Below are positions 21,024-32,298 of a stretch of 64,000 nucleotides of DNA, one piece after another. The notes under the pieces were generated by a model that was not told the origin of the DNA, made no database searches, and saw only the letters and a program-made list of their open reading frames with translations. The DNA lies in contig SMSO01000031.1 in assembly GCA_004764695.1 (NCBI GenBank), positions 866,600 through 930,599 on the forward strand, given 5' to 3'. This DNA is from Schizochytrium sp. TIO01. Its lineage: Eukaryota > Sar > Bigyra > Thraustochytrida > Thraustochytriidae. The number at the start of each line of letters is the position of its first letter. Position 1 is the stretch's first letter. The position numbers were made by a program, and so were the translations under genes.

Positions 21024-22463
21024 TCAAACATTGTCAAAATCCATGTTGTCAACAGGAGGAACAATAGCGGAAGACAAAACGTTTCGTAATGAGCGGCCCT
21101 GCGCAGAACTCAACGCCCGGAGAGGAGTAGCAGGAACCTGGTTGTACTGTGTGATCCAGGGATGAGCGAGTACCTGTGCCATACTATACCTCTGCGTGGG
21201 GTCAACGCAAATGAGGTGTTTGATAAGGTCTTTTGCCTCGTTCGAGATTGAATTCCAGGCTTCATCATCAAAGCTCCAATCTCCACGAGTAATGCGAGAC
21301 CAGATTTCTGCGTCTGTGGAATCTCCATAAGGATCAAAAGGATGGTATGCTACCAAGATGACATAAAGGATCACGCCAAGCGACCATGAGTCACACTTGT
21401 TGGTGTAATTACCTCCGCGGGCGGGCCCGCCAAAGCCAACCTCGGGAGCACTATATGCACGGGTGCCGCAGACGGTGCGGAGAACCGATTCGTTCGTGTC
21501 ATCGATGATTTTTGAGAGACCAAAGTCAGAAATCTTGATGTCTGCGTTGGGGCGGCGGTCAGTGAGAACAAGATTTTCGGGTTTCAGATCGCGGTGAACG
21601 ATACCATTTTGGTGCATGAAGGCAAGTGCGCTAGCAATCTTGCGAACGTGGCCAGATGCATCACGCTCACTATAGGCGCCGTTCGCAACGATTCGGTCGA
21701 AAAGCTCACCACCACCAAGCAGCTCCATAACCAGGCATACATAATCGGCATTGTAAAAGCAATCGTACAGATTCACAATGTTCGGATGCCCCCTAACCTT
21801 ACGTAGAGCTCGAATCTCTGTCTTGAGTGTTGCCGGCCGTGCCAGTGATCTCCGAATGCGCTTTACTGCGACCAGTTGCCCCGTGGCTCGGTTGCGGCCC
21901 TTAAATACCACAGCGTAATGTCCTCGACCCAGCTCGTTTTCCTTGCTGAATGAGACCTCGTAGTACTGATGCAGAAGCGACATGGTGTCACCGTCGGGTC
22001 TAAGTGAGAGAGTTCTAGTCAGTTGGAGTCTTCTCTCGTCTTGCGGCTGCTGCTGCTGCCCCTGTGGCTGCGTTTGCCTCATTTGCTGCTGCTGCATTTG
22101 CTGCTGCATCTGCATTTGCTGCTGTGGGTTCTGCATCTGTTGCATTGGTTGCTGCTGTTGCTGCTGCATTTGTTGTTGTTGCTGCTGCATCTGTTGCATT
22201 TGTTGCTGCTGCTGCATTTGTTGACCCTGCATCTGCTGCTGTGCGGCAGGATGTTGTGTTGGGTTGAACTGTCGTTGGTTTCCTTGCTGCATTTGTTGCT
22301 GTTGAGGCTGCTGCTGTCGCGATGCCGGATGGGGCTGCTGCGACGCTGTAACTGGGTACGGTGGCGTCGGCGCCATAGCGGCTTGCGAGGTGCCATTGTT
22401 GTTATTGTTGTCTCGACGACTGCGCCGCGAGACCTTGGAGCGGCCACTGTTTTGGTTACCCAT
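21024..22463 (-). CDS. CaMK-group Ser/Thr kinase with polyQ N-terminus and myristoylation signal
   Basis: The protein is a 479-residue kinase with all catalytic residues: glycine loop GRGHYAVVF, K201 in VAVKRI, E216 of helix C, HRDLKPEN with catalytic D292, DFG at 313-315 and SAPE at 338-341. The domain runs from about 167 to 435. The fold and the VMELLGGGELFDRI hinge place it in the CaMK group, near CaMKI/DCLK-like kinases. The N-terminus MGNQNSGR fits the N-myristoylation rule (Gly2, Ser6) with a following basic cluster, suggesting membrane anchoring. Residues 45-141 are almost pure Gln/Met. The tail after the kinase domain is only about 45 residues and I see no clear calmodulin-binding helix, so calcium regulation is uncertain. 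No intron is needed. Confidence 0.9.
   Translation of the reverse strand: MGNQNSGRSKVSRRSRRDNNNNNGTSQAAMAPTPPYPVTASQQPHPASRQQQPQQQQMQQGNQRQFNPTQHPAAQQQMQGQQMQQQQQMQQMQQQQQQMQQQQQQPMQQMQNPQQQMQMQQQMQQQQMRQTQPQGQQQQPQDERRLQLTRTLSLRPDGDTMSLLHQYYEVSFSKENELGRGHYAVVFKGRNRATGQLVAVKRIRRSLARPATLKTEIRALRKVRGHPNIVNLYDCFYNADYVCLVMELLGGGELFDRIVANGAYSERDASGHVRKIASALAFMHQNGIVHRDLKPENLVLTDRRPNADIKISDFGLSKIIDDTNESVLRTVCGTRAYSAPEVGFGGPARGGNYTNKCDSWSLGVILYVILVAYHPFDPYGDSTDAEIWSRITRGDWSFDDEAWNSISNEAKDLIKHLICVDPTQRYSMAQVLAHPWITQYNQVPATPLRALSSAQGRSLRNVLSSAIVPPVDNMDFDNV
22041..22331 (-). repeat. Coding CAG/CAA/CAT tract (polyglutamine)
   Basis: A roughly 290-nt imperfect CTG/TTG repeat on the plus strand encodes the Gln/Met-rich segment of the kinase above. 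It keeps the frame open on other strands and produces spurious open frames there. Confidence 0.9.
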
Positions 22464-23181
22464 TTTGCTTCAAATCTGTTCCAAGCTTTTCGTAACGAGG
22501 TCTATAGGTTCGCAAAATGCGGCGAGAATTTGAGTGGTTTAGTTTGTGTAAAAATCTTGCGCACAGAAGAAAGAAGGTGTAGTTGACGTGCGAAGAAACA
22601 AATCCACTTGCGTCAACGATACTATCTCTTGATAATCTCTCAGATTTTGAGTTCCCAAATCCGTGCGTGCTCGTAAAATCCAGGTTTGAGCTGCTTTGAA
22701 TCAAGGTCTCCTACGTCTCTCGCCCCTCAGGGTTTCCGCTCCCCGGCAGGCTCCCCTCGACCGATCTTCGTATAGACGGGGCCACAGGCCAGGACTCAAT
22801 CCGCTGCCCAAGAAACAAATGCCAACTTAATTAATTAGCCTCTAATGAATGAATGCCCTTCTTAATTACTCACTAATTAAGACAGATAGGAGGATTGATC
22901 AGCGGCTGCGAATTCCTGGCCGCTGCCGGCCTCGCGGTTCTCCTGCGCGGTGCAGAGCCTTCGCGCCTGCACGTCTACGAGTATGCGTTCCCCTCCCTAT
23001 CCCAGCCTCCTCTTTCCGCACCCCCAGTCGCGGGACCGCGCACGCGAGCGAGCTAGAGCGAGCTAGAGCAAGGACGGCGAAGAGCGGCCGCCAGGTCCTT
23101 CTCGTTATTGTTATGTTTGCTCTTTCCTTTCCTTCTTCTTCTTTCCCTCCTTTATTATTGCAACTACTAATAACACAAATG

Positions 23182-23208
23182 GAGATAGATAGACAAATAG
23201 ATAGACAA

Positions 23209-23248
<40 letters not shown>

Positions 23249-23285
23249 GCAGATAGATAGATAGATAGATAGACAGATAGATAGA
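23182..23285. repeat. (GATA)n microsatellite
   Basis: About 100 nt of agat/gata units with a few gaca and ggca variants. Confidence 0.95.
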
Positions 23286-23336
23286 GTGGTACTAAGGTAT
23301 AGAGGGTAAGCATAACCAGGCCTTAAGAGTTTTTTA

Positions 23337-23376
23337 ATTTTGTTTTGTTTTGTTTTGTTTTGTTTTGTTTTGTTTA
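23337..23376. repeat. (TTTTG)n microsatellite
   Basis: Seven near-perfect ttttg pentamers follow a T-run. Confidence 0.95.
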
Positions 23377-23920
23377 TTATTTTATTAATTGACTAGGCGT
23401 TTTCATTCATTCCCTGGCTCCATAGCTAGATGTAGTACACTTTGTTACCTTGATGAAAAGTAAATAAAAGAAAAGAGAAAAGAGAAAAGAGAAAAAGTGA
23501 CCATTCGCCGTAAGGCCGCCTACGCCCTCACTAGAAGGCAGGCAGCCATATCTTCCCTTCTTTCTTCCGCCTTTCTATCTCTCGCGTATTTTATTCGTTG
23601 CTTCAAAGGAATTCCTTTTCGTGGTATTTTATTCGATGCGCAGAAATGAATGAAATTCCTCTCTTGTCGACCTCTTCTTTATCCCCATCACAACTGAGAA
23701 CTCACTCAACTAACTCACTAACTTCCTGTGTTTCTTGCTCTCGCTTTCTGCTCAGAAGCCGCTTTTCGGCCGCGCTCTCGCTGTTTCCGAGGCTTCTTTT
23801 GAGCGGTCTGCGGCCCTGGACCAAGGCTTCTCCGCCTCTTCGCCTGCGTTTCAATTGCTTTCAACGACGCGAATGAGCGAAGTTAAAGCAACGAGTCAAT
23901 CAAAATTATCCAATGAATGA

Positions 23921-23959
23921 TTCATTCATTCATTCATTCATTCATTCATTCATTCATTG
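23921..23959. repeat. (TTCA)n microsatellite
   Basis: Nine to ten ttca units are preceded by the inverted sequence aatgaatga, which can form a small hairpin with the array. Confidence 0.95.
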
Positions 23960-24944
23960 GTTTCGTTGTTTGTATCCTCATATTGTAAAACTTAAGAGTA
24001 GCCTGTTTTATTGAAATGAAAACAAATATGATCTTTTTAACAGATTCCTTTTAGTGACGACGGATACGCCAAAGTTTGGAGCGAAGAAAAGGCTTTAAAA
24101 AAGGTGTTCCGATCGCATCGTACTTAGAAGGTTCCTACTGATCGATAGGCGGCAAAAGCATCATGGTCTATCTTCGTTGTAGTTCTTGTTTTGAGGGTAT
24201 CTTTGGGCCTTTCTTTCAATCCTTCGTGGCGCATACTCGTCAGAGGCTTGGGCCGACCTTGCTCTGTGCGGACGAGCCGCCTTCAGGGCCACGTTGTCCT
24301 CGAAAAGGTAGCTTTGGCGAGGCTTAAGCCTTCAATCCAATCCATTCTGCTAACAGATTCCTTCCTTCATTCGCTCTGTTTTTCCTTTTTCTTTCCTCTT
24401 TTTCACCCAAGTTATGATTGTAGTTTGATTTTTAAAAAATAAAATAAAATTAAAATAGTAATCAATCATTTTAATTTATAAAAAAGCCCACTTGTTTCTC
24501 TAAGAATTCGCCTTCATTTCCTCCAGGCACCTACGATGGGCCTTCGTTCCTTGTTCACTCAAAGCCGCGGCTGGCGACCGAATGGCGGCGGTCCTCCGCC
24601 CAAAACAAGCTTCAACTCCTCAGGGCTGAACTGGAGGGGGAGACCTGCATTCGGAGCGGTGCCTCTGAAGGAACCAGTCGTACGGCGATCTTCAAGAGCG
24701 CCTCTTTTCGTTCGTCCAAACGACCTGTTCATTTCGATTTTCGTTTAACCTCGACTTTATTACTTGACTACATCGCAGCTATTTTAATGCTAATCCTCTT
24801 CTTCTTCTTCTTCTTGTTCTTCTTGGAAATATAAAAAAAACAATTCGCACTGTTTAAGAAGTTTTTGGCGATAGCTACAAAGCGAGTAGGCACTGGTAGT
24901 ACCGTAGGTGTTCCCTCCGCGATCCCCTTTTAATCGATGCACGC

Positions 24945-24973
24945 GTCAGTCAGTCAGTCAGTCAGTCAGTCAA
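24945..24973. repeat. (GTCA)n microsatellite
   Basis: Seven gtca units in tandem. Confidence 0.9.
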
Positions 24974-26238
24974 GTCGAAAGCACGGGCCCTTCTTCTTTT
25001 AGCCAGTAGGTTCGTGAGATCGAAGAAAGAAAGGCCTCAGAGCTTGATCTTCTGAAAGGATGGCTGTATATAGAGGGCGTGGCGTCGCACATTCCGCAAT
25101 TCTGGCGCGGATCGCGGCGTTTGGCAGGGAATAAGGAATGAGCAGCCGGAACAAAAAAGTTTGGGAGACCTCGAAGAAAGACCAGAACTGGAATTCGAGT
25201 GAGTGAAAAGGAAAAACCACGACCTTGCGAAGTTTCGCCGGGACTCTGCTTGTCCCCCTTAGCTTGGTCCCTCGCGTGCTCTTCTTCCCACCTCCCAGGT
25301 TTATCCGAGGCGGGCTTCGGAAATGTATGTATTATTTTATCTGTCTTTTATTTATTTATTTATTTTATTAAATTAATATTAAAAAGCTTTCAAAAGATAT
25401 GCATGTATTGCCTACAGGTCTCAGTTTTGCTCGCTTGGTATTATTAGATTAAAATAAAGAAACACTCTGCGGGATTTTAAAATATCGCTCTCTCCCATTA
25501 GTGGAAAGAAGAAGAGGGGAAGCTAGCTTGCTCTTCTCATACTCATACAAGTATACTTGCACACTAATGGGCGTAAGTGGGGGCACACGTTTCGCTTGTA
25601 GCATAGATTGATAGCAGCGATACCATTTATTATAAGTTGTTGTTTTTTCTAATTAAAGGATACAAATGGCTATGGGAATGAAATGGGAGAAGACCCAAGT
25701 CTCAGCCTCTGCCTCGAGCGGTGCTTCGCCTCGCTTGCGTCAGAATGAGCCACGGCTGCTCTGCTGTCGCGCTTACGAGGCCTCTTTGAAGGGTAGTTCC
25801 TGCGGGCTTGGGGCTTCCCGCTCCAATTCTCTGGCATCTTGAACCTCACTGGTTTGTCCACCTTTTTTGGTTGCTTTATCCCAGAAAGAAATCTATGCGA
25901 TGCATCCTTTCAATGCATCGCTCATCCTTTGACATGAAGCGTATAAATCAAGAAAAACAAAACCAGCCCTGTGCCCCAAAGGCTGGAGCCTGCCCAGTGC
26001 TATCGTGGCCACCGCAAGCCTCCAAAGCTCGAGCTTTCGAGCAACTTGTTCAAGTAAATAAACGTGCCCTTCTGAGATCCTCAAATTGGTTTATTTCACA
26101 GGTTTCAACTTGCGAGACCTACGTGTTATTCATTCATTTATCGTTGTTGTCTCTGCGAACTCATCGAAGTCTTGAAACTTGCCGTATTACTTTGCACATT
26201 CTGTGGGCACAATTCCTGACCTCATCGACTGGAGCTCG

Positions 26239-26309
26239 CATTTTACATTTTGCATTTTGCATTTTGCATTTTGCATTTTGCATTTTACATTCTACATTTT
26301 ACATTTTAT
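26239..26309. repeat. 7-bp tandem repeat (TTTTGCA)n with TTTTACA variants
   Basis: About ten heptamers attttgc/attttac occur in tandem. Because seven is not a multiple of three, all three frames stay open and give Phe/His/Leu-rich spurious peptides. Confidence 0.9.
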
Positions 26310-27336
26310 AGACGTTATCGGTCACAGCTCTGTCGGCCTCGAGGTAGGTTTCCATGGCCGGCCTCGCAGCAGTGGTTGGCGCGAAGATGCAGCTTCATCT
26401 CCTGCCTCGTCGGTACGTTCTGTGCCTCTGCTCACCCTTATCTCTGCGCCCCCTCAGAAGTTGGTCTTCGACAGCGCTAATTCTCCAAACGAACAGTTTG
26501 GAGGCAGAACTCTCATTTCTTTTCCTTTTCCTTTCCGCTCGTTTTATCTCCAGTCAGTTCTTGGCGAGTTCCCCTGCAGGTCTCTCACCTTGGGTCCGAA
26601 GTGTTGGCGAATTCCACTGAGATCGATCGCCAAAAGCCCTCCCTGTTCGAACCTGCTGCGTTTGCTGACCTGAAGCCGGCGGTGGTGTGACCTTCTCGAG
26701 CACACCTTCGTTCTGATCCTAAGACGATCGATTCGTTTGTTTGTTTTAGCTTAGTTTAGTTTTATGTTCACTGTTTGGTTGACTTCGTGGTCCACCATGG
26801 CTAGTCCTCCTGACCCATCCGGCGCCAGGTCGCGCCGAAGTATTATTCTCTTGATGCGTGCCAAGGCCAGTCTTCGCTGGTTTTGCCGGCAAAGTGAAGA
26901 GCTGAGGCTGCTTGCTGCGCGCTGAGAGCGTCGTAAAAATAACTTAAAGCCGGGGGACTTCTGGAGCACGTGGCTCTTCTAAGGCTTTATCGGCGATGTA
27001 AAGTTTTGTTCGCATGGCTTCGGCGATGCTCACAGGTTTTGGGCGTGCATGTGCAACGAGGGAGAAACAAGAAGATGCTGGCGTTTCTTATTTTCGCACA
27101 CCCTTTCTTTGATTTATAAAGGGAAAAGTGAGTATGTAATTAGGCCATCTTAAGGGAAAGTGGTAAGAGGTCTTTCTTATTTGTTTGTTTGTATTTAAAT
27201 TAAGAAAGATAGAAACGAAATCATGTCTGGAAAAAGAGCATAAGATAAAAACTCCGGAAAAAAAATATTTTGAAAACATTCAAACTCAAAGAAGAACAAC
27301 TTGAAGCTTGAGGGTTCACGTTGAACCTAGGTATTA

Positions 27337-27361
27337 AATATATATATATATATATATATAT
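27337..27361. repeat. (TA)n microsatellite
   Basis: Twelve ta dinucleotides in tandem. Confidence 0.9.
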
Positions 27362-27597
27362 ACATGCATTATTATGTAAAAAGATAGCCTTGGAATATCC
27401 CTTCTTTACATTCTAATTATTTCTGTAGAGTTGAAATCTAACGATCATTTGATCAGAAAAGTCTGAGCTTTGTTGGGAAACTGCAGGTTCATTGTATGGG
27501 GAGGCCAGGACAAAGGAGTGTAAGCATGAAAAGAGGAAGGAGAAACATCTTCCATGATTTCATAAAATGATTTTCTACCTACCCAAGTCTTTTAATT

Positions 27598-27639
27598 CTT
27601 TCATTCATTCATTCATTCTTTCTTTCTTTCTTTCTTTCA
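27598..27639. repeat. Compound (TTCA)n(TTTC)n microsatellite
   Basis: Five ttca units run directly into five tttc units. Confidence 0.9.
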
Positions 27640-27994
27640 TCTTTTTTCAAAGTTCGTAAGATTGTGGAGGGGGTCAAGCTGTTTCAACCTTTAAGAAAAC
27701 TTACGAACATCTCATGCGAAAGCGTCCACGTTTGAGTTTGACTTGACAGCCATTTGATCAAATGGATTTGGCTCGTATTACTTGACATCATCTACTTCAA
27801 TAAGTAGAGGAAACCAAAGCTTCATGTTGTACATATATATATATTATTTTCGAAAATGTTTTTTTTTAGATTAAATGTTTTATCTCATTTAAAAAAATGA
27901 ATTTTAAATGGTGTCTGAAAATAGATTTAAAAAAGAAAAATTCGACGTAGGTACACTTTTTTCTTTTATATATTTATAATTAGCTAGGCGTACT

Positions 27995-28024
27995 AGGTAG
28001 GTAGGTAGGTAGGTAGGTAGGTAG
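27995..28024. repeat. (GTAG)n microsatellite
   Basis: Seven gtag units lie 30 nt upstream of a perfect palindrome built from the same letters. Confidence 0.9.
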
Positions 28025-28053
28025 AAGCACTCTTTCTTTTTGGTTCTGTTGGC

Positions 28054-28069
28054 AAGTAGGTACCTACTT
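28054..28069. repeat. 16-bp perfect palindrome AAGTAGGTACCTACTT
   Basis: The sequence equals its own reverse complement. It is one of several TAGGTA/TACCTA inverted repeats found only between genes in this window (see findings). Confidence 0.9.
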
Positions 28070-29355
28070 ATGAGTCAGGCGTACATAAGATGCACGCCAG
28101 ATTGTCGTGAGCTGATGCGCTCTTCAGTCGTGAACAATGCTTTACTCTTCACAATTTATAGAAACAAGACACAATCAAGATCATAATCTTTAGTATCAAA
28201 TCGAGCGTGGGTGGCTACTCCTTGCATAGGGATTCTCTTTCTTGCGACTGAAAGCGGGATTCTGATTTACTCCGTGCAATGTCATTCGATGAGCGTCCCG
28301 CTCTGTTAAAACGGTACGAGATCTGTTCCGGGAGTAGCTATGCAAAGTTCTTTGGTGCTAAATATGCTGGCTATGATCGAACGTAAGATACATCGATGTC
28401 CTAACACAATTCAAGCCTCTGCCTTCAGCGAGTAGTAAACTGTGATGTTTGTATCAGAGCTAATCAAGGGCCACTTCATTCGAGAAAGATGCAAACACGT
28501 AAAATCATTCCCGTACAATTGCAAAACAATTTGTGCATGAACAGCGTCAACAGTAACATCTTTCGAATGCCTTTCCATCTTAAGTATATTTGTCATGTGA
28601 ACTCGAAGTTGCAAAACGCAAAAAGTATAAGTGAAAAGGCCTTTTATAGGTTAGGACTTTCGATTCGTTACAAACGAGCAATCCCCTTAACTTTGCTTTT
28701 AGTGCGACTTTAAGAGCTGCCGAGTCTGGAGTGGTGCATGGAGATTTCATCCTCGGTGCGAATTGAGCTCAGTTCCGGATTATTACGACACAACCCCCCA
28801 TACGCACGACACTCTGAAGCCGCCATTTGCTTTTGCACGGCGAATTTTACATTGCGTGTGACATCGAACGGGCGATGTTCGGGATCCGAAGATCATCTTC
28901 CGAGACATACACGATGAGAGGAAAAAACAATCCAATTCAACAGACCTCAAAGCTCTCTTCTTTGTTTACATAAATAGCGGAAGCGTTCCTTATCTACTCC
29001 TAGCTAAGGCTTACCAGGGAAGAGCTTATGCGCTCACGGATTTTTTTCTGTTCTTTTAAAATTAAGAATTCAAGTTACGATATCATTCTTTCCCTTTTTT
29101 TTCTTTTTTTTTTTTTTTTTAAAATAAAAATTGAATAAAACAGAGCCTGAAATAGAAATAATGAAAAACATAAAAACATAGGATAATAGGATACAGTAAA
29201 AATACCAAATGCAAAACAACGCTTCGGCAAATGCCTAAAGAGTTCCCGCCATCTAAAATCAAACCGGGCCATTGAAGGGCCAATCTTCGGGGTCCTGGCA
29301 CGCGTGTTTATAACTCCCCTCAAGCCAGTGCTAGGCAAGCGCGTTGTGTTCTCAA

Positions 29356-30531
29356 TCACAAATTCTGGCATGTCAGCGATGATGCAGTAGAGCTAAAAAG
29401 CTGGGCAAGCAAAACTCCACTCCCTCCAGGCCTTGAGAGAGACCACGTACGCCGTCATCACTTACATTTCTTTCTTTTAGGAGTTCTTCCCTCTTCTTCT
29501 CATCGTCACCGTAGTCGCGCTCTACCATTGCTACGAGTTCTGCCTGTGCCTGCGCTGTTTTTAATCTTCGACGAGTCACTACAGAACCCACTCCAGGAAC
29601 ATCTTTCCGAGAACATGTTCAGATAAAGTCGATGAATCGTTGACGATGAATCATTTGACCGATGATGAATCACTGATCGATGGTGAAACATCGATCGATG
29701 GTGAAGCATTGATCGATGGTGAAACATTGATCGATGATGAATCATTGATGAGAGGAAAAGAGGTCCAAGGGTACCTGGTTTCCCCGACACTGGGCGTTCT
29801 CGCGGTTCGATTCGAGAGCAGGATCCAGGTTCATTGAGTTTTCGCAAAGCATGCTGAGGTTCGTGAGAAGATGGATGTGCGAGGTCTGCCTGTCTGCCTG
29901 TCTGTCTGTCTGTCTCCTTGCTTCGACGCAGCAGGTCAAGAAACCCGCTGTGGTGGCCTTGAACTTGAACCTTCACTGCAGCCCTCGATGCACATCGATC
30001 GATCTTGGGTTTTGACGGGTCGTCTCGACTCCAGAACCCTGAGCGCAGAGCCAACTTCGAGGCAGCGAGCGAGGTGGGTGTTAGAGTTAGGGTCGCGTGC
30101 GTGAGCGAAGCAATGGAATTGATGAGCGAGTGAGCGTGCGAATGAAGACGTGAGTGGAGAAGTGAATGTGAATGAAGAAGTGAACGAATGAATATACAAA
30201 TTGCTTCCCGGGTCCAGCTCTTCCAAAGAGGGTGAAACTGGCAGACGGATCACCAGGAGTTCAACTATGGTATTCGTGGTTCGACTGCAAATCTTCAGCA
30301 GAGGTGAACTCAGGATCAGGCTGCGATGGGTGGGTTCAGGCGCCACCACCAAACGAGAAGGCTGCTGCGCGAACTTACTTACTTACCTACAAGCGCCAGC
30401 ACCGTAACGATCAGCACCCTGGCCTTGGTTGGGTCTTGGCCAGCTGGATAGATTGCTAGCTGGCGAGCTTTGGCCCACGCTGGAGGAACCATGATCCGGT
30501 AAGGTCTCGTGGACGGAATGCGCTGGGCCAT
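29356..30531 (-). CDS. Candidate hidden three-exon gene, small protein of unknown function
   Basis: Not recognised. On the minus strand I can assemble exon 1 30531-30387 (ATG 30531, or ATG 30492 in the same frame), intron 30386-29579 (donor GTAAGT, acceptor TTCTGTAG, phase 1), and exon 2 29578-29466, which ends at a second GTAAGT. Exon 3 starts either at 29400 (acceptor TTGCCCAG; product about 100 residues, stop at 29356) or at 29392 (acceptor TTTTTAG; open to 29075, about 191 residues). The peptide starts MAQRIPSTRPYR and has a hydrophobic stretch VLIVTVLALVV across the first junction. A basic TRRRLK follows, then a charged helix ending EKKREELLKERN. This looks like a small single-pass membrane protein. 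The support is phase-matched junctions and composition only; there is no homologue I can name. Confidence 0.4.
29643..29751. repeat. 18-bp minisatellite
   Basis: About six units of the type GGTGAAACATTGATCGAT occur in tandem with point variants. In the splice model above, the array lies inside intron 1 of the candidate gene. Confidence 0.85.
29884..29914. repeat. (CTGT)n microsatellite
   Basis: Imperfect ctgc/ctgt tetranucleotides, also inside the proposed intron. Confidence 0.85.
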
Positions 30532-32298
30532 GCATGGGTTTCCGGTGGTCTTGACCCGTGGGAGTTAGCTTTGAGTACAGCGGCAGAAAATAAAGTCCAG
30601 AGTAGCGCTAGTCGGCATGTGAATGCTGATGCAGACGAGCAGCTTGCGTTGTGTGCCAAAGTTAAGGTACCTCCTGAACCGAACCATGGCGTAACGAGCA
30701 CTAGGTAGTGCAGCCAGGCCTCTGGAGAGGCACGAGCATGATTGCCTGGTGAGATTGACAATGAGTGAGATTACACTAAATTTGTGATCATGTAGTAGGT
30801 ATTGATCACTAGTACAATACCAACTAAGCGCCTGCGTAGGGAGCCACAAAACACAACGAAAAACACAGCATGCATGCCACGCCACATGCGTTATTGAAGT
30901 TCTCCAAGTTGCCTGACTTGGTAGAAGGCACTTACAAATGACTAAGTGCTTAGGCTGCTAATCGCCACCAGGCACCAGTAACACTTTCGCCTTTGTCAAG
31001 CACGATACTTTCATTTCTCGGTTCTTATTGGCTAAAAAGCCCTTTCATATTACATTTATTTATATGTGAACAACACTGCGAGGAAACGCACTCAAGAAGA
31101 GAAAACGTTGGACACAATAGCTGGTGGAGCGCTTTGCATGCTGCTGCTGGTGAAATCGTGAGAGCTGGCCTCAGATTTAGACACTTTTTCATCATTCTCC
31201 AACCTCTGAACCTGAATTGAGCAAACAGATTAAATAGTGTACGTTGAGCACATCCACACCCGTTATGGCCGCTGTGAAAAGACCTCCAGTCGAATAATTT
31301 GCTCTGCAAATAACGGTGTAAGCTGCAATCAATCGCAGGGATTTCTATGAATTTTTACAATGGAATGAAAACAAAAAGCAAGAGAACTTTCCTGGTCTTA
31401 CCACATAAGCAAAACGCTGTCTCCTGCGGTATATTATGAATTCGCATCTCTATAAGTCAAAATCCACACCTCTCCTCTCTTTTTCTCTTGCTCAGTGCAT
31501 AAAATCGCAAATTCCTTTCAATGCATATTTAGGTACGATGCCTATCACCACAATGCTTTCATAGACCCTCCATCGTTTTTGATCTTCTAACAAACGCTTT
31601 AACAAGACTGGTCCCGTTTGACCTTCCCTTACATCCTCAACAACCACAAGATATAGAAAAACAAGCTCTCTATAAGATGAAAGCTTCATCTAGGCCGCAC
31701 CCGACACCTCCATCAGACAAACCCCAACGCAAGCTCTACAAAAGCTTTCGCGAACTCAAAGTATGTACAAACGTTCCCTCGATGAATCTCAACCAAAGCT
31801 TAAAGCTTTTCACAGAGGGTGTGCACTGGCTGCAGTACTTTTGTGCTAGCAAAGTCCTATGAGATGCTACGCATATGACTAGATCGATAGAGGCGGCGAA
31901 GACTTGGTAAGAGGGCGTTGACTTTCTCTTTGCTGGATCCGCGAGGAGTCGCACGAGCCCTATGACTGCGAACAAAAGCAGTTCCTCTCGCATAGAGAAG
32001 CAGCTTTGGCAGGCTGCAAGTTTAACGCGAGTTTGTAAACAGACAGACCCCTGAACTGAGCGCTGCCAACTTGAAGGTGCGTGGAGACGATAGTTAAGTT
32101 GGCCTTGAGGAAGCTCAGCGACGCTGTGAAGCTCTCTCATAGAACTGCAATATTGATTAGAAAGATTGGGCTCGAAATTGGGCACCTCGTTGCAGAGACG
32201 GTGCAGCAGAACTGGAACGAGAGGAAGTCCGGACGCAGAGCTTAATCGAATCGCAATATCTGTGTGTCTTCGAAGAATTGATTGTGTAGGCAGCAAAG
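30532..32298. other. Intergenic region upstream of the lipocalin gene
   Basis: No supported gene. A long minus-strand open frame at 31736-32296 begins with CTG and has no family resemblance. No notable repeats are seen. Confidence 0.45.

Larger units (their letters stand above)
22464..29355. other. 6.9-kb gene-poor, repeat-rich region
   Basis: No gene could be supported over almost 7 kb, in contrast to one gene per 1-3 kb to the left. The DNA alternates between GC-rich islands (about 22885-23095, 24530-24745, 25670-25850, 26335-26680, 26800-27060) and AT-rich stretches with many microsatellites, listed separately. None of the open frames has a start, length and composition I trust. I recognise no transposase, reverse transcriptase, terminal repeats or structural RNA. 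Short spliced genes could still be hidden here, as one seems to be just to the right. Confidence 0.5.

Noticed and set aside
21982-22586. Plus-strand Leu- and Cys-rich frames opposite the kinase
   Set aside because: They are the antisense reading of the CAG tract of the kinase gene.
26179-26673. Frames rich in Phe/His/Leu/Cys over the heptamer array
   Set aside because: They arise only because the 7-bp repeat stays open in all frames.
29812-29830. GGTTCGATTC sequence resembling a tRNA B box
   Set aside because: No matching acceptor stem or anticodon arm can be folded around it.
31736-32296. 186-codon minus-strand frame upstream of the lipocalin
   Set aside because: It begins at CTG, overlaps the lipocalin leader region and has no recognisable motif or codon pattern.
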